Below are positions 6,947-17,747 of a DNA stretch of 64,000 nt, in pieces (positions within the stretch are counted from its first letter, which is position 1; each line of letters starts with the position of its first letter). This DNA is from JACRLW01 sp046349595. GTDB taxonomy: Bacteria > Planctomycetota > UBA1135 > UBA2386. Location: NCBI GenBank assembly GCA_046349595.1, contig JAXMCA010000002.1, positions 744,001 to 808,000 on the forward strand. The letters are read 5' to 3'. A program made the translations under genes and the position numbers. A model generated the notes under the pieces. It saw only the letters and a list, made by a program, of their open reading frames with translations, was not told the origin of the DNA and did no database searches.

Positions 6947-8452
6947 ATGGCGCGCGTCGCAGCCTGGAGCGCGACGCTGTGGATCGGCGCGACGCTGCTG
7001 CCTGCGCAGAGCGAGCGCACGCCGACCGTCGCCGCCCACTACTTCTACTGGTACCGCGCCCCCGACCAGCACATGGGTGGCGAGGGACGCGAAGGGCAAC
7101 TGCATCACTTCGTCGATCCGGCCGCTGTCAGCTACGAGAGCGCGTCATGGCATCGCGCCCAATTCGCGGACATGGCGACGGCGGGGATCGACGTCGCATT
7201 GCCGGTCTACTGGGGATTCCCCGGCTGCGAGACGCACGCCGACCTGCGCTTCTCCGTCGCCGGTCTCCCGCCGATGGTCGATGCGCTGGTCGCGATGGAC
7301 CAGGCCGGTGAAGCGCACCCGCGACTCGGCCTGTTCTACGACACCTCGACGCTCCGCAACGCGGTGCGTGGCGCGGAACCCCGCGACGGCCGCACCGATC
7401 TCACCACGGCCGCCGGCCGCGCGCTGTTCTGCGACACGATCGAGTCCTTCTTCGCCGCGATACCGCGGCGGCTGTGGGCGCGTCACCACGGACGCCCGCT
7501 CGTCGTGCTCTACGTCAGCGGATTCGCCGCGCGCTGGGATCGCGAACTCGGCACGAGGATGCGGGATCGCTTCGCGTCGCGTTTCGACGGCGAGCGTCCC
7601 TTCCTCGTCGCCGACGCGAGCTGGGGCGACATCGGCCAGGACGCCACCACGACCTGGGGAGCGGCGCTGTCCGGCCCCTTCGTCCACGGCTCCGTCGTGC
7701 AGATCGGGCCGGGCTACGACGACTCGCCGGTGCCCGGACGACACACGCCGTACCGCCCCCGCGAGGACGGCGCGTTCTACCGCGCGTCGTGGCGCACCGC
7801 GGTGCAGGCGAAGCCGGATCTCGTCCTGATCGAGACCTGGGACGAGATGCACGAGGGCACCGAGGTGTGTCGCACGCAGGAGACCGGCGATCTCTACCTG
7901 CGCCTCACCCGCGATGGAGTGGATCGATTGCGTCGCGGCGATGCAGGGCCCGCGATCGAGCTCGCGTTCGACGCGCCGCGACCTCGTCCCGACCCGAGCT
8001 TCGGTGCCGATGCGAAGGGTCTCGCGGCGACCTCGTGGTCGCAGGGCGAGGTGCACGGACTGCGTCCGATCCCCTGGGAGGACGGCCCGTTCACGCACAG
8101 CGAACACGGCATCGTCGCGGCGTGTCCGCAAGGCCGTCCGGTCACCTACGTCTACTTCCAGGTCGCCGACGCATGGCGCTTCGACGACGACGTCGACCTG
8201 GAGTTCAGCGTGATCGGCGACGGCGATCTCGGCACGACGACGCTGGAGTACGACTCGCGCGACCGCGATGCGACGCTGGACGGCGCCTACACGCCCTGCG
8301 CGCTCGAGGGCGAGACCACGGTGTTCCGGCTCCGACGCGCACGCCTCGCCGACCGGCAGAACGGCGGCGCCGACCTGCGCCTGCTGGTCCGCGGCAAGGT
8401 CGAGATCCGCAGTGCAGAGCTGCGCGCTACTTCGCGCCGGCTCCCGCGCTGA
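6947..8452 (+). CDS. Secreted DUF5010 / GH99-like protein
   Basis: 501 residues. A signal peptide (ARVAAWSATLWIGATLLPAQS) is followed by VAAHYFYWYRAPDQHM and GIDVALPVYWG, the N-terminal part of the DUF5010 family, which has a glycoside hydrolase-like TIM barrel related to GH71/GH99 enzymes. LVLIETWDEMHEGTEV in the second half matches the usual barrel motif with acidic residues, and the C-terminal 130 residues (VTYVYFQVADAWRFDDDVDL onwards) form the beta-sandwich that goes with the family. Activity on a polysaccharide is likely but the substrate is unknown. Its 3' end overlaps the convergent M16 gene by 26 bp. The ATG is 2 nt after the preceding stop. Confidence 0.75.
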   Translation: MARVAAWSATLWIGATLLPAQSERTPTVAAHYFYWYRAPDQHMGGEGREGQLHHFVDPAAVSYESASWHRAQFADMATAGIDVALPVYWGFPGCETHADLRFSVAGLPPMVDALVAMDQAGEAHPRLGLFYDTSTLRNAVRGAEPRDGRTDLTTAAGRALFCDTIESFFAAIPRRLWARHHGRPLVVLYVSGFAARWDRELGTRMRDRFASRFDGERPFLVADASWGDIGQDATTTWGAALSGPFVHGSVVQIGPGYDDSPVPGRHTPYRPREDGAFYRASWRTAVQAKPDLVLIETWDEMHEGTEVCRTQETGDLYLRLTRDGVDRLRRGDAGPAIELAFDAPRPRPDPSFGADAKGLAATSWSQGEVHGLRPIPWEDGPFTHSEHGIVAACPQGRPVTYVYFQVADAWRFDDDVDLEFSVIGDGDLGTTTLEYDSRDRDATLDGAYTPCALEGETTVFRLRRARLADRQNGGADLRLLVRGKVEIRSAELRATSRRLPR

Positions 8453-9676
8453 CGATCAACACGCGCTTGGGATCGAGGTGGGTCTGTGCGGCGCGCATCA
8501 CATCGTCGGTGGTGACGGCGCGCACGAGGTCCGGGTAGCGCTCGAGGTAGTCGTAGCCGAGTCCGAAGCGACGGCAGCTCAGCACGTACGACGCGAGGTG
8601 CGAGCTCCGCTCCAGGCCGAACACCCAGTTCCCGGTCAGGTAGTCCTGCACGTCGCGGACTTCCTGATCGGTCGGCGGCGTGCTGCGGATCGCGCGGATC
8701 TCGGTGAGGAAGCCGTCGATGGCCCGCTTGCGGTGCTCGGGCGACGTGCCGATGTAGGCGGCGAACAGGCTCGGCTCGAGGCCGGCGCCGCTGGTGATGC
8801 CCGCACTCACCGAGTAGCACAGGCCCTGTTCGTCGCGGAGCTTCTTGCCGATGCGCGAGGTGAAACCAGGACCGGTGCCGAGCACATGGTCCATCACCAG
8901 CAGCGGGATGTAGTCGGGATCGGCGCGGCGGATGCCGGCGTGGCCGAGGTAGACGTGCACCTGCTCGCGATCCATCGGGAGGTGCACGTCACGACGCTCG
9001 GCCGGCATCTCCGGCGGAACGACCGGCGCACGCTCCGGTGCCGTGCCGCGGAACCCGCGGAACGTCTTGGCGAGCAGGTCGAGCGTCTCCTCGGTCTCGA
9101 AGGGACCGACCGCCGCGACGATGGTCTCCTGCGGAACGAACCAGCGCCGATGGAAGCGCACGAGGTCCGCCGACCGCAGCGCCGCGAGCGCGGTACGCGA
9201 TCCGTAGCGCGGACGTGCGAAGGGATGCGCGCCGTAGGCTTCGGCGCGGAAGCGCAGACGCGCGACCGAGCGCGGATCGGCTTCGTCGGCCTCGATCTCG
9301 GCGAGGATCTCGCCCTGGATGCGTCGCGCCTCGCGCGCATCGAAGGCCGGCTCCAGCAGGACTTCGTGCAGGAGACGCACCGCCTTCTTCGCCTCGTCGG
9401 CGGGGCAGTGCACCGCGGCGCCGTTCGAGGTGGTGTCGAGCGACGCCCCGATCTCCTCCACGGCTTCGGCGAGCGCGATCGAGTCGCGCTGACGCGTGCC
9501 CTCCTCGAGCATCGTGCCGGTGAAGTAGGCGAGGCCGTGTTCGCGCGCGGTCTCGTCGCACTGGCCGACGCGGAACGATGCGACGGCGGCGAAGGTCGGC
9601 ACGCCGGGATTGCGCACGGCGATGCAGCACAGGCCGCTGCCGAGCTCACGCTCGGCGCATTCGATGGCGACCTTCT

Positions 9677-9680
<4 letters not shown>
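8427..9680 (-). CDS. M16 peptidase-like protein, zinc site lost
   Basis: 417 residues of the pitrilysin/insulinase M16 fold (half-length, two-domain). Where active members have HxxEH, this one reads GLAYFTGTMLEEGT, so His, Glu and His are replaced by Tyr, Gly and Thr. It should therefore be a non-catalytic subunit. The C-terminal domain retains the Arg-Tyr-type pocket (GKKLRDEQGLCYSVSAG). It is encoded directly after the active partner, sharing a GTGA overlap that defines its GTG start at 9680. Bacterial M16 pairs of active and inactive subunits form heterodimers that degrade peptides. No signal peptide, so probably cytoplasmic. Confidence 0.88.
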
Positions 9681-10992
<1,312 letters not shown>

Positions 10993-10996
<4 letters not shown>

Positions 10997-11883
10997 TCCT
11001 CGGCTCCCTTGCCTTCGCCAGACTCGAGCAGGGTGCGGACCTCGTCCTGGTGCAGGAAGCGCCAGCGACCGGCACCCAATCCGTGCAGCGTGAGCGAGCC
11101 GATGCGGATCCGCTTCAGCGAGATCACCGGGTGGTCGATCCGCGCGAAGATGCGGCGGATCTCGCGATTGCGACCCTCGCGGATCGACACCTTGAGATAG
11201 GTGCGGTCGCGACCACGACGCTCGACCACGATGCGCGCGCCGCTGGTGCGGCCCTCGGCGAGCCAAACGCCACCGCGTGCCTTCTGCAGCGTCTCGTCCT
11301 CCACGCGGCCGTGCACCAGCACCGCGTAGGTCTTGGTCACGCCGAAGCTCGGGTGCGCCACGCGTTGCGCGAAGTCGCCGTCGTTGGTGACCAGGATCAG
11401 CCCTTCGGAGTCGGTGTCGAGACGACCCACCGTGTAGACGCGCCCCTTCACCTGCGGCAGGTAGTCGATCACGCGACGACGCTGCTCGTTCTGGGCGTTG
11501 GTGCACACCACGTCCTTGGGCTTGTTGAACAGGATGTAGACCTTGCGCTCCTCGGCCACGCGCCGGCCGTCGACGCGCACGTCGTCGTTCTGCGGATCGA
11601 TCCGAGTACCGAGCTCGACGATCGGCTCCCCGTTCACCGAGATGCGACCCGACGCGATCAGCTCGTCGGCGGCGCGACGGCTGCACACGCCCGCGGAGGC
11701 GAGGTAGCGGTTGAGGCGGACCTTGCCGTCGCTCTCGATCTCCGGTGCGGCGACCTTGGTGACGCGGATCGCGCGCTTGCGCGGCGCGGGACGACCACGC
11801 GGTCCCTGTCCTTGACCTCGCGGCGGCTTGCGCACGGGACCTTGTTTGCGGTTCTCGGGCGTGCGCCCCCTGCGTGTCGCCAT
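10993..11883 (-). CDS. rluB: 23S rRNA pseudouridine synthase, RluB/RsuA family
   Basis: 296 residues. After a basic, Arg/Pro/Gly-rich N-terminal tail (about 45 residues, probably RNA binding), an S4 RNA-binding domain (VRLNRYLASAGVCSRRAADE) precedes the catalytic domain with the Asp-containing motif VGRLDTDSEGLILVTNDG. Later conserved segments are TKTYAVLVHG and REGRNREIRRI. Family members isomerise one uridine in 23S rRNA (RluB: U2605), others act on 16S (RsuA); RluB is chosen because the S4 and C-terminal pattern fit, but rRNA target is not provable here. Its ATG overlaps manA's stop (ATGA) and its stop overlaps the M16 gene. Confidence 0.88.
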
Positions 11884-12860
11884 CAGTGTCTTCCTTCGCT
11901 CTCGCCGTCGATCCACAGGTACTCGAAGGGCCCGATCGGCGACACGAACAACGAACCGGCGTTGGCCGGGACGAGCAGCGTGTCGGAGGCCTTCACCGGC
12001 ACGGGCGGATGCTGACCGCCACTGCGCCAGCCGATCGCAGCCATGCCCTCGAGCACGACCATCACCTTGAACGATCCTTCCGTGCCGAGCGTCGCCGGCG
12101 TGCTGCAGTGCATCCGCCGCATGCGGAAATGCGGGGTCCGCAGCAGCCACTCGCCGTGCGCATCGATCGGCACCGGCGCGACGGTGGCCGGGCCCTCGTC
12201 ACCGACGCGCAGCGCCTCCAGGGCATCGTCGATGTGCATCGGACGGTCACGCCCCCAGTCCCAGATGCGGTAGGTGATGTCCGAGTTCTGCTGCACCTCG
12301 AACAACACGACATCGGGTCCGATCGCGTGCACGACGCCGTGCGGGATGTCGATCACGTCGCCGGTGCGCGGCGTGAAGGAGTGCAGCAGCGCCTCGATCG
12401 CGGCACCCTGCCGTGCTGCGACCTCGACCTGGGCGCGCGTGGTGCCGGGGACGAAGCCGCGCACGATGCGCGCCTTGGGTCCGGCGTGCAGGACCACCCA
12501 GGCCTCGCTCTTGGGACCGTCACCCTGACGGCGCGCCTGCGCGGCACCAGGGTGCACCTGGACCGACAGCCAGTCGCGCGCGTCGATGAACTTCAGCAGC
12601 AGCGGGAAGAAGCCGTCCGGAGTGGGCTGGACCCGCGACCCGAGCAGGTCGCGCGCGTGCTCCTTCATCAGGGAACGCAACGTGAGACCCTGCTCGTCGC
12701 GCAGCGGACTGCTGCCGTCCTTGCGATCGAACAGCTCCCAGGTCTCGCCGACGGCCTGGCCCGGCGGCAAGGGGATGCCGAGTCGGCTCTGCAGCGCCGT
12801 CCCGCCCCAGACCTTCTCCAGGCAGCGGCGTTCGAGGAGGACGGGGCGGAGCAGGGTCAT
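11883..12860 (-). CDS. manA: Mannose-6-phosphate isomerase, class I
   Basis: 325 residues. Class I phosphomannose isomerase features visible: VQVHPGAAQARRQG (zinc-binding His), KSEAWVVLHAGPKARIVRGF (zinc-binding Glu), IDIPHGVVHAIGPDVVLFEVQQ (second zinc His and metal Glu) and RIWDWGRD. It interconverts mannose-6-phosphate and fructose-6-phosphate, feeding GDP-mannose or glycolysis. The length matches short bacterial class I enzymes. A perfect 12-bp palindrome lies 4 bp upstream of the ATG. It is coupled to rluB by an ATGA overlap, an unusual partnership with no obvious functional link. Confidence 0.9.
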   Translation of the reverse strand: MTLLRPVLLERRCLEKVWGGTALQSRLGIPLPPGQAVGETWELFDRKDGSSPLRDEQGLTLRSLMKEHARDLLGSRVQPTPDGFFPLLLKFIDARDWLSVQVHPGAAQARRQGDGPKSEAWVVLHAGPKARIVRGFVPGTTRAQVEVAARQGAAIEALLHSFTPRTGDVIDIPHGVVHAIGPDVVLFEVQQNSDITYRIWDWGRDRPMHIDDALEALRVGDEGPATVAPVPIDAHGEWLLRTPHFRMRRMHCSTPATLGTEGSFKVMVVLEGMAAIGWRSGGQHPPVPVKASDTLLVPANAGSLFVSPIGPFEYLWIDGESEGRH

Positions 12861-12864
12861 CGGC

Positions 12865-12876
12865 GCGGGATCCCGC
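12865..12876. promoter_or_regulatory. Perfect palindrome immediately before manA
   Basis: GCGGGATCCCGC, a 12-bp perfect palindrome ending 4 bp before the ATG of manA (gene on the minus strand). It occupies the place where a ribosome binding site would be, so in RNA it could pair and hide the start, or in DNA be an operator. Chance occurrence in GC-rich DNA cannot be excluded. Confidence 0.35.
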
Positions 12877-12889
12877 AGCTTGTATCGGC

Positions 12890-12919
12890 GCCGCGCGGCA
12901 GTCGCCAGCCGAGCGCGGC
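12890..12919 (-). terminator. GC-rich hairpin between recN and manA
   Basis: A 7-bp stem, GCCGCGC (12890-12896) with GCGCGGC (12913-12919), begins 5 bp beyond the recN stop codon on the minus strand. There is no T-run, so intrinsic termination is doubtful; a structured spacer is equally possible. Confidence 0.25.
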
Positions 12920-12923
12920 CGGC

Positions 12924-14654
12924 TCAGGCCTCCGCGGCGGTCGCACCGCCGTGCTTGCGCGCACGTGCGACCAGCCGGCGTGCCTCGGCCAGCGCTTCGG
13001 GATCGGCGCCTTCGCCGACCGTCATCGCGGCGAGCTCGCGCTCGACCGCCGACGGTTCGAGACGGCGGATCTCGGTGAAGGTGCGACCGTCGCGCACGAC
13101 CTTCTCGACCTTGTGGTGGGCATCGGCGAAGGCCGCGACCTGCGGCAGGTGGGTCACGATCAGCACCTGATGGTCGCGGGCGACGTCGCGCAGCTTGCGC
13201 CCGACCTCGAGGCCGAGCCGTCCGCCGATCTCGGCGTCGATCTCGTCGAAGACCACGAAAGGCACACGATCCTGGTCGGCGAGGCACTTCTTGAGGGCGA
13301 GGACGATGCGCGAGGCCTCGCCGCCCGAGGCCGTCTCGCGCATCAGGCTCGGCGGCTCACCCGGGTTGATACGCACCGCGAGTTCGAGCGGACCGGGGCC
13401 GTGTTCGCTGGCCTGGTCGAGCAAGGCGGTGCCCTGGGGAAGCTCGTCGTCGAACCAGACCTCGACCCGGGTCTCGGCCATGCCGAGGTCGGCCAGCTCG
13501 CGCTCGATCGCGGTGACGAAGGGCACAACGGCCTTGCGCCGCGCGCGGACCAGCTTGCGCCCGGCGGCCTGCAGCTCGTCCAGCGCGGTGCGCAGCCGGG
13601 CTTCGAGTTCGGCCGGCGAGGCGGTCTCCGCCTCGAGCTGTGCGAGTTCGGCGCGCGCCGCCTGTTGCCGGGCGAGCAGGTCGGCCTCGGTCGGACCGAA
13701 GCGGGCGAGCGCACGGCGCAGGGTGGCGAGGCGGTCCTCGATGACCGACAGCCGCGCGGGATCGAGATCGAGGTCGCAGAGGCGGGAGCGGATCTGGCGC
13801 GAGGCGTCGTCGATCTGCACCGCAGCCTCGCCGACCAGCTCGGCCGCCTCGGCGAAGCGGCGGTCGATCGCCGCGACGTCGCCCAACGCGCGCTCCGCGC
13901 GACCGAGCAGCTCGGCGCCGTTGACCTCGCCGTCGGCCAGCGCGTCGAGTGCGGTGGCGAGCAGCTCGCGGACCCGGTCGAGGTGCGCGAGCACCTGGTG
14001 CTCCGACTCCAGCGCCTCGAGCTCGCCGGGGACCGCGCCGATCTCCTCGAGCTCGGCGAGCTGGAAGCGCAGGAACTCGGCGCGCGCCAGGCGATCGCGG
14101 GTGCCGGACGCGGCCTCGTCGAGCGCGGCGCGTGCCGCGCGCGCCCGGGTCAGGGCTGCGGCGAAGCTGTGGCGCAGGGCAACGGTTCCGGCGTGGGCAT
14201 CGAGCGCCTCGGCCTGCGCCTGCGGGCGCATCAGCGCGCGGCTGTCGCCCTGGCCGTGGATCTCGACCAGGAACTCGCCGAGTTCGCGCAGGTCGCGCAG
14301 CGTCGCGGGTCGGCCGTCGATGCGGACCGTGCTCCGGCCGCGCGGATCGACGATGCGCGTCACCACCAGCGGCGTCTCTTCGGGAACGCTGCCACACAGC
14401 GTGCGCAGGGCCGACAGGATCGGCTCCCAGCGTGGCCCGCTGCCGAGGAGGAACTCGCCGTCGATGCGCAGCTCGGCCGCGCCGTGGCGGATCAGCTCCG
14501 CGCTGGCCTTCTCGCCGCGCAGCAGTTTGAGCGCGGTGACGACCAGCGACTTGCCGCCTCCGGTGACTCCGGAGAGGACGTTGAGTCCGCGATCGAATCG
14601 CAGTTCGGCGGTTCCGATCAGCGCGAGGTCACGGATGTGGAGGTTCTGGAGCAT
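12924..14654 (-). CDS. recN: DNA repair protein RecN
   Basis: 576 residues, typical for RecN, an SMC-like ATPase acting in double-strand break repair with RecA. The N-terminus LQNLHIRDLALI is characteristic; Walker A is LSGVTGGGKSLVV (residues 28-40; usual form TGETGAGKS, here the Glu is Val and the Ala is Gly). The middle is a long coiled-coil (about 150-360) with Glu/Ala-rich heptads. The signature is SGGEASRIVLALK and Walker B is VPFVVFDEIDAEIGG. The last residues are Ala/Arg-rich. It is the first gene of the run leading to manA, rluB and the M16 pair. A -10-like CAGACT sits 30 nt upstream of the ATG. Confidence 0.93.
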   Translation of the reverse strand: MLQNLHIRDLALIGTAELRFDRGLNVLSGVTGGGKSLVVTALKLLRGEKASAELIRHGAAELRIDGEFLLGSGPRWEPILSALRTLCGSVPEETPLVVTRIVDPRGRSTVRIDGRPATLRDLRELGEFLVEIHGQGDSRALMRPQAQAEALDAHAGTVALRHSFAAALTRARAARAALDEAASGTRDRLARAEFLRFQLAELEEIGAVPGELEALESEHQVLAHLDRVRELLATALDALADGEVNGAELLGRAERALGDVAAIDRRFAEAAELVGEAAVQIDDASRQIRSRLCDLDLDPARLSVIEDRLATLRRALARFGPTEADLLARQQAARAELAQLEAETASPAELEARLRTALDELQAAGRKLVRARRKAVVPFVTAIERELADLGMAETRVEVWFDDELPQGTALLDQASEHGPGPLELAVRINPGEPPSLMRETASGGEASRIVLALKKCLADQDRVPFVVFDEIDAEIGGRLGLEVGRKLRDVARDHQVLIVTHLPQVAAFADAHHKVEKVVRDGRTFTEIRRLEPSAVERELAAMTVGEGADPEALAEARRLVARARKHGGATAAEA

Positions 14655-14683
14655 GCGGCGGTCGCGCAGGAGGCGGGCGCCAG

Positions 14684-14689
14684 AGTCTG
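14684..14689 (-). promoter_or_regulatory. -10-like box before recN
   Basis: On the minus strand CAGACT-CTGGCGCCCGCC, close to the stretch TAGACT-CTGCGCCGCCCC found before the FHA-vWA gene at 23851. Leader of about 25 nt to the ATG at 14654. Confidence 0.35.
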
Positions 14690-14791
14690 CGCAACGATCG
14701 ACCGGCTTTCACCTGATCGCGGCCGTCGCGGCGATCCTCCGGGTCGGCGACCGCGGCAGTTCCGGACGGGCATTCGCACGGCTCCCTCGCT

Positions 14792-14797
14792 AGAGTC
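14792..14797 (+). promoter_or_regulatory. -10-like box with a long structured leader
   Basis: CGC-TAGAGT-CCGGGCCC, the recurring TAnnnT plus C-rich pattern. It directs rightward towards the barrel gene at 14950. The sequence from here to the start codon is about 150 nt, much longer than other leaders in the window. Confidence 0.45.
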
Positions 14798-14949
14798 CGG
14801 GCCCTGCATCCGGCCGGGCGGGCCGGGAACATCCAGACTCCTCCGTTCGGGTCTGGCCGAGCAGGCGCCGGAATGCTCCGGCGAGTTTCTCCACGCAGGC
14901 TCGCACGCGAGCCTCAGACAGCAACAGGGAGGGGGCGGCGCGCCCCCTT
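14798..14949 (+). other. Structured 5' leader of the barrel gene
   Basis: Several self-complementary segments follow the -10-like box: CAGACTCC/GGGTCTG around 14835-14857, a perfect 7-bp hairpin CGCCGGA-ATGC-TCCGGCG around 14868-14886, GCTCGC/GCGAGC near 14900-14915 and GGGGGC/GCGCCCCC just before the start codon. The last one would sequester the region ahead of the start. I do not recognise a known riboswitch consensus. Confidence 0.35.
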
Positions 14950-16032
14950 GTGATGATGCGCACCGATCGGATTCGTCGAGCCGCTGCGACAGCGGCCGTC
15001 TCCTTCGTCGTCGGCATGTTGGCGGCTCCGTCGTCGAGCCAGGAATCGCCGCGGGACCGCGAAGCCGCGGGCCAGCAGCGGAAGCTCGATGTCGACACCG
15101 GCGACCTCTTCGCACCGCCGCGGCGCGAAGACCGCGCGCGGCTCGTGCAGGACGACGACCAGTACGGCGTCGGCAACATGTTCCACCGTCTGCACGGCTC
15201 CTTCGTGCAGAACGCCTTCGCCTATCGACCCGACATCGAGCTGAGCTACCACTTCCAGCGCGAGACGACGGTCAAGAGCGATCCGGGCGACTTCGACTTC
15301 CAGCAGTTCCGCGGTCGCGTGTCGGTGCCCTTCGTGCTCGACCCCGACCACTTCCTCACCATCGGCGGCACCGCGCAGGAGCGTCGCTACAACTTCTCGT
15401 CGAACGCGCCGGTTCCGGGTGACGAGGATCTGTTCCGCTTCAATGGCGAGATCGGCTTCGGCTGGTTCCTCGACGACGACTGGCTGCTCCAGGCGACCTT
15501 CCGCCCGGGTGTCTACTCGGACACCGACGGCACGCTCAACCACCGCGACTGGCAGTTCTTCGGTGACCTGCTCGCGTCGTGGCGCATCGACGAGAAGGTC
15601 TTCTTCTCCTTCGGCGCGACCTACGACGAGACCTTCGACAACGTCCGCGTCTATCCCGTCATCGGCCTCACCTGGCACATCTGCGACGTGCTCCGCTTCG
15701 ACATGATGCTGCCCAAGAAGGCGGAGCTGTCGTGGATCCCCAGCGCCGAGTGGATCTTCTCCACCGGCGTGTCGATCGAGGGCGACGAGTACAACCTGCG
15801 CGCACCTGGCACCAAGCAGCAATACAACGCGCGCGTCCAGGAGATCGAGGGCTACGTGAAGGCGATGCTGCGCGTGAACGACAACTTCGCGCTGTGGGGC
15901 CGCGTCGGCACGACGCTCGCCGGTCAATACGACTGGTCGCTCAACCAGGGCGTGGGCACGCCCTCCGCCGACCTCAACGGCGCACTGAACGCCGGCGCCT
16001 TCTTCGAGGCAGGTATCGGGTTGAGCTTCTGA
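14950..16032 (+). CDS. Outer-membrane beta-barrel protein (DUF6268-like)
   Basis: 360 residues from GTG 14950; ATGs at 14953 and 14956 are equally possible. A signal peptide (RRAAATAAVSFVVGMLAAPS) is followed by an acidic/basic linker, then a repetitive pattern of alternating hydrophobic beta strands ending in FEAGIGLSF, whose terminal Phe is the usual recognition signal for BamA-dependent insertion of outer membrane proteins. Strand-turn signatures such as GEIGFGWFLDDDWLLQATFR and VYPVIGLTWHICDVLRFDMM fit DUF6268-type barrels found in Planctomycetota and Bacteroidota. Exact function (porin, lipid transport, adhesion) is unknown. It lies alone, between recN (divergent) and the EVE-HNH gene. 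Confidence 0.75.
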   Translation: MMMRTDRIRRAAATAAVSFVVGMLAAPSSSQESPRDREAAGQQRKLDVDTGDLFAPPRREDRARLVQDDDQYGVGNMFHRLHGSFVQNAFAYRPDIELSYHFQRETTVKSDPGDFDFQQFRGRVSVPFVLDPDHFLTIGGTAQERRYNFSSNAPVPGDEDLFRFNGEIGFGWFLDDDWLLQATFRPGVYSDTDGTLNHRDWQFFGDLLASWRIDEKVFFSFGATYDETFDNVRVYPVIGLTWHICDVLRFDMMLPKKAELSWIPSAEWIFSTGVSIEGDEYNLRAPGTKQQYNARVQEIEGYVKAMLRVNDNFALWGRVGTTLAGQYDWSLNQGVGTPSADLNGALNAGAFFEAGIGLSF

Positions 16033-16118
16033 GGGGCGCGCCTCGGTCGCGACGCCATGAGCGGTGACCAGGGGATCTCGATCCGAATTCTGCTCGGCTG
16101 GACCGAGCCTCGAGGTCC

Positions 16119-17120
16119 ATGCGCTTCTGGTGGGTGAATCAGAATCAGACGTACCGCCATGAAGTCCGTGGCGGGTACCTCTGGTCACCCAAGATGCGCA
16201 AGTCGGGCACGCGCAATCCGTTCTACGAGTTCATGCGCGAGGTCTCCCCTGGTGACCTCGTGTTCTCATTCGCCGACACGCGGATTCGGGCTTTCGGCAT
16301 TGCCCGCAGCCACGCATACGAAGCACCCAAGCCCGAGGAGTTCGGTCTTGCCGGGCGCAATTGGGAGAACATCGGCTGGCGTGTCGACGTCGAGTTCCAC
16401 GAGGCGCTCTCTTCCTTCCGACCAGCAGAATGGATCGAACGCCTCAAACCCCTGTTGCCGAAGCGCTACTCGCCGTTGCGCGAGAACGGTCATGGCGTCC
16501 AGAGCATCTACTTGACCGAGGTGCCAAGGCCTCTCGCCTTGGTACTGGCCGACTTGCTGGGGAGTGAGGTTGCTGAGATCGCACGAGGAGAGACCGTCTC
16601 AGAGTTTCGCATCCACCTTCCGAATCCTGAGATCGTGCTCTGGGAGGAGCACCTCGAACGCCAAGTCACAGAGAACTGCGAGGTCGACGAAACCGAGAAG
16701 CAAGCGCTCGTACTCGCCCGCCGGGGACAGGGGCTGTTTCGATCCCGAGTCTCCGAGCTCGAGCGACGCTGCCGTGTGACCGGCGTCGACCGTCCGGAGC
16801 ATCTACGTGCGAGCCACTGCAAGCCTTGGCGCGACAGCGACAACCTCGAACGACTCGACGGCAGCAACGGGCTGCTCCTCACTCCCTCGATCGACCATCT
16901 CTTCGACCGCGGTTTCATCTCGTTTCAGGCCGATGGCCGGCTCTTGGTCTCTCCTGTCGCACATCGACCCTCTCTGCAGCGCATGGGAGTGAACACCGAA
17001 CGAGAGATCGACGTCGGTCGATTCACGGACTCACAGGCGCGCTATCTCGAATTCCATCGCGACGCCGTGTTCTTGCGTGCGCGGCTGACTGGTCGTGACC
17101 ACCGCGCAACGGCCGGATAG
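16119..17120 (+). CDS. EVE-HNH nuclease, probable type IV (modified-DNA) restriction enzyme
   Basis: 333 residues in two parts. Residues 1-140 are EVE-like (MRFWWVNQNQTYRHEV at the start, PGDLVFSFADTRIRAFG in the middle), a PUA-related fold that reads modified bases. Residues 205-270 are an HNH_2 domain: CRVTGVDRPEHLRASHCKPW, then DSDNLERLDGSNGLLLTPSI and DHLFDRGFISF, with His233, Asn250 and His260 as the metal/catalytic set. Combined EVE-HNH proteins are known type IV endonucleases cutting DNA with hydroxymethylated or methylated cytosine (for example VcaM4I). The gene is visibly richer in A and T than its neighbours and uses rarer codons, suggesting acquisition by transfer. No methyltransferase is nearby, as expected for a type IV enzyme. 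Confidence 0.85.
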   Translation: MRFWWVNQNQTYRHEVRGGYLWSPKMRKSGTRNPFYEFMREVSPGDLVFSFADTRIRAFGIARSHAYEAPKPEEFGLAGRNWENIGWRVDVEFHEALSSFRPAEWIERLKPLLPKRYSPLRENGHGVQSIYLTEVPRPLALVLADLLGSEVAEIARGETVSEFRIHLPNPEIVLWEEHLERQVTENCEVDETEKQALVLARRGQGLFRSRVSELERRCRVTGVDRPEHLRASHCKPWRDSDNLERLDGSNGLLLTPSIDHLFDRGFISFQADGRLLVSPVAHRPSLQRMGVNTEREIDVGRFTDSQARYLEFHRDAVFLRARLTGRDHRATAG

Positions 17121-17199
17121 GGCCAAGTCGGTAGGAATCACACGGGCTCGACACGCGCACCCCAACTGTTGCCGTGCCGAATCCCGACTTGACCCCCGC

Positions 17200-17703
<504 letters not shown>

Positions 17704-17747
17704 GGGGGGAACCGTTTATCGGGACGGGTGCGGACCTGCAACGGCGG

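Noticed and set aside
14798..14949. Cobalamin, SAM or cyclic-di-GMP riboswitch
   Set aside because: None of the consensus core motifs could be found by eye; only generic stems are present.
11874..15422. 1182-codon plus-strand frame
   Set aside because: Runs antisense to manA and recN and has no recognisable domain; shadow caused by high GC.
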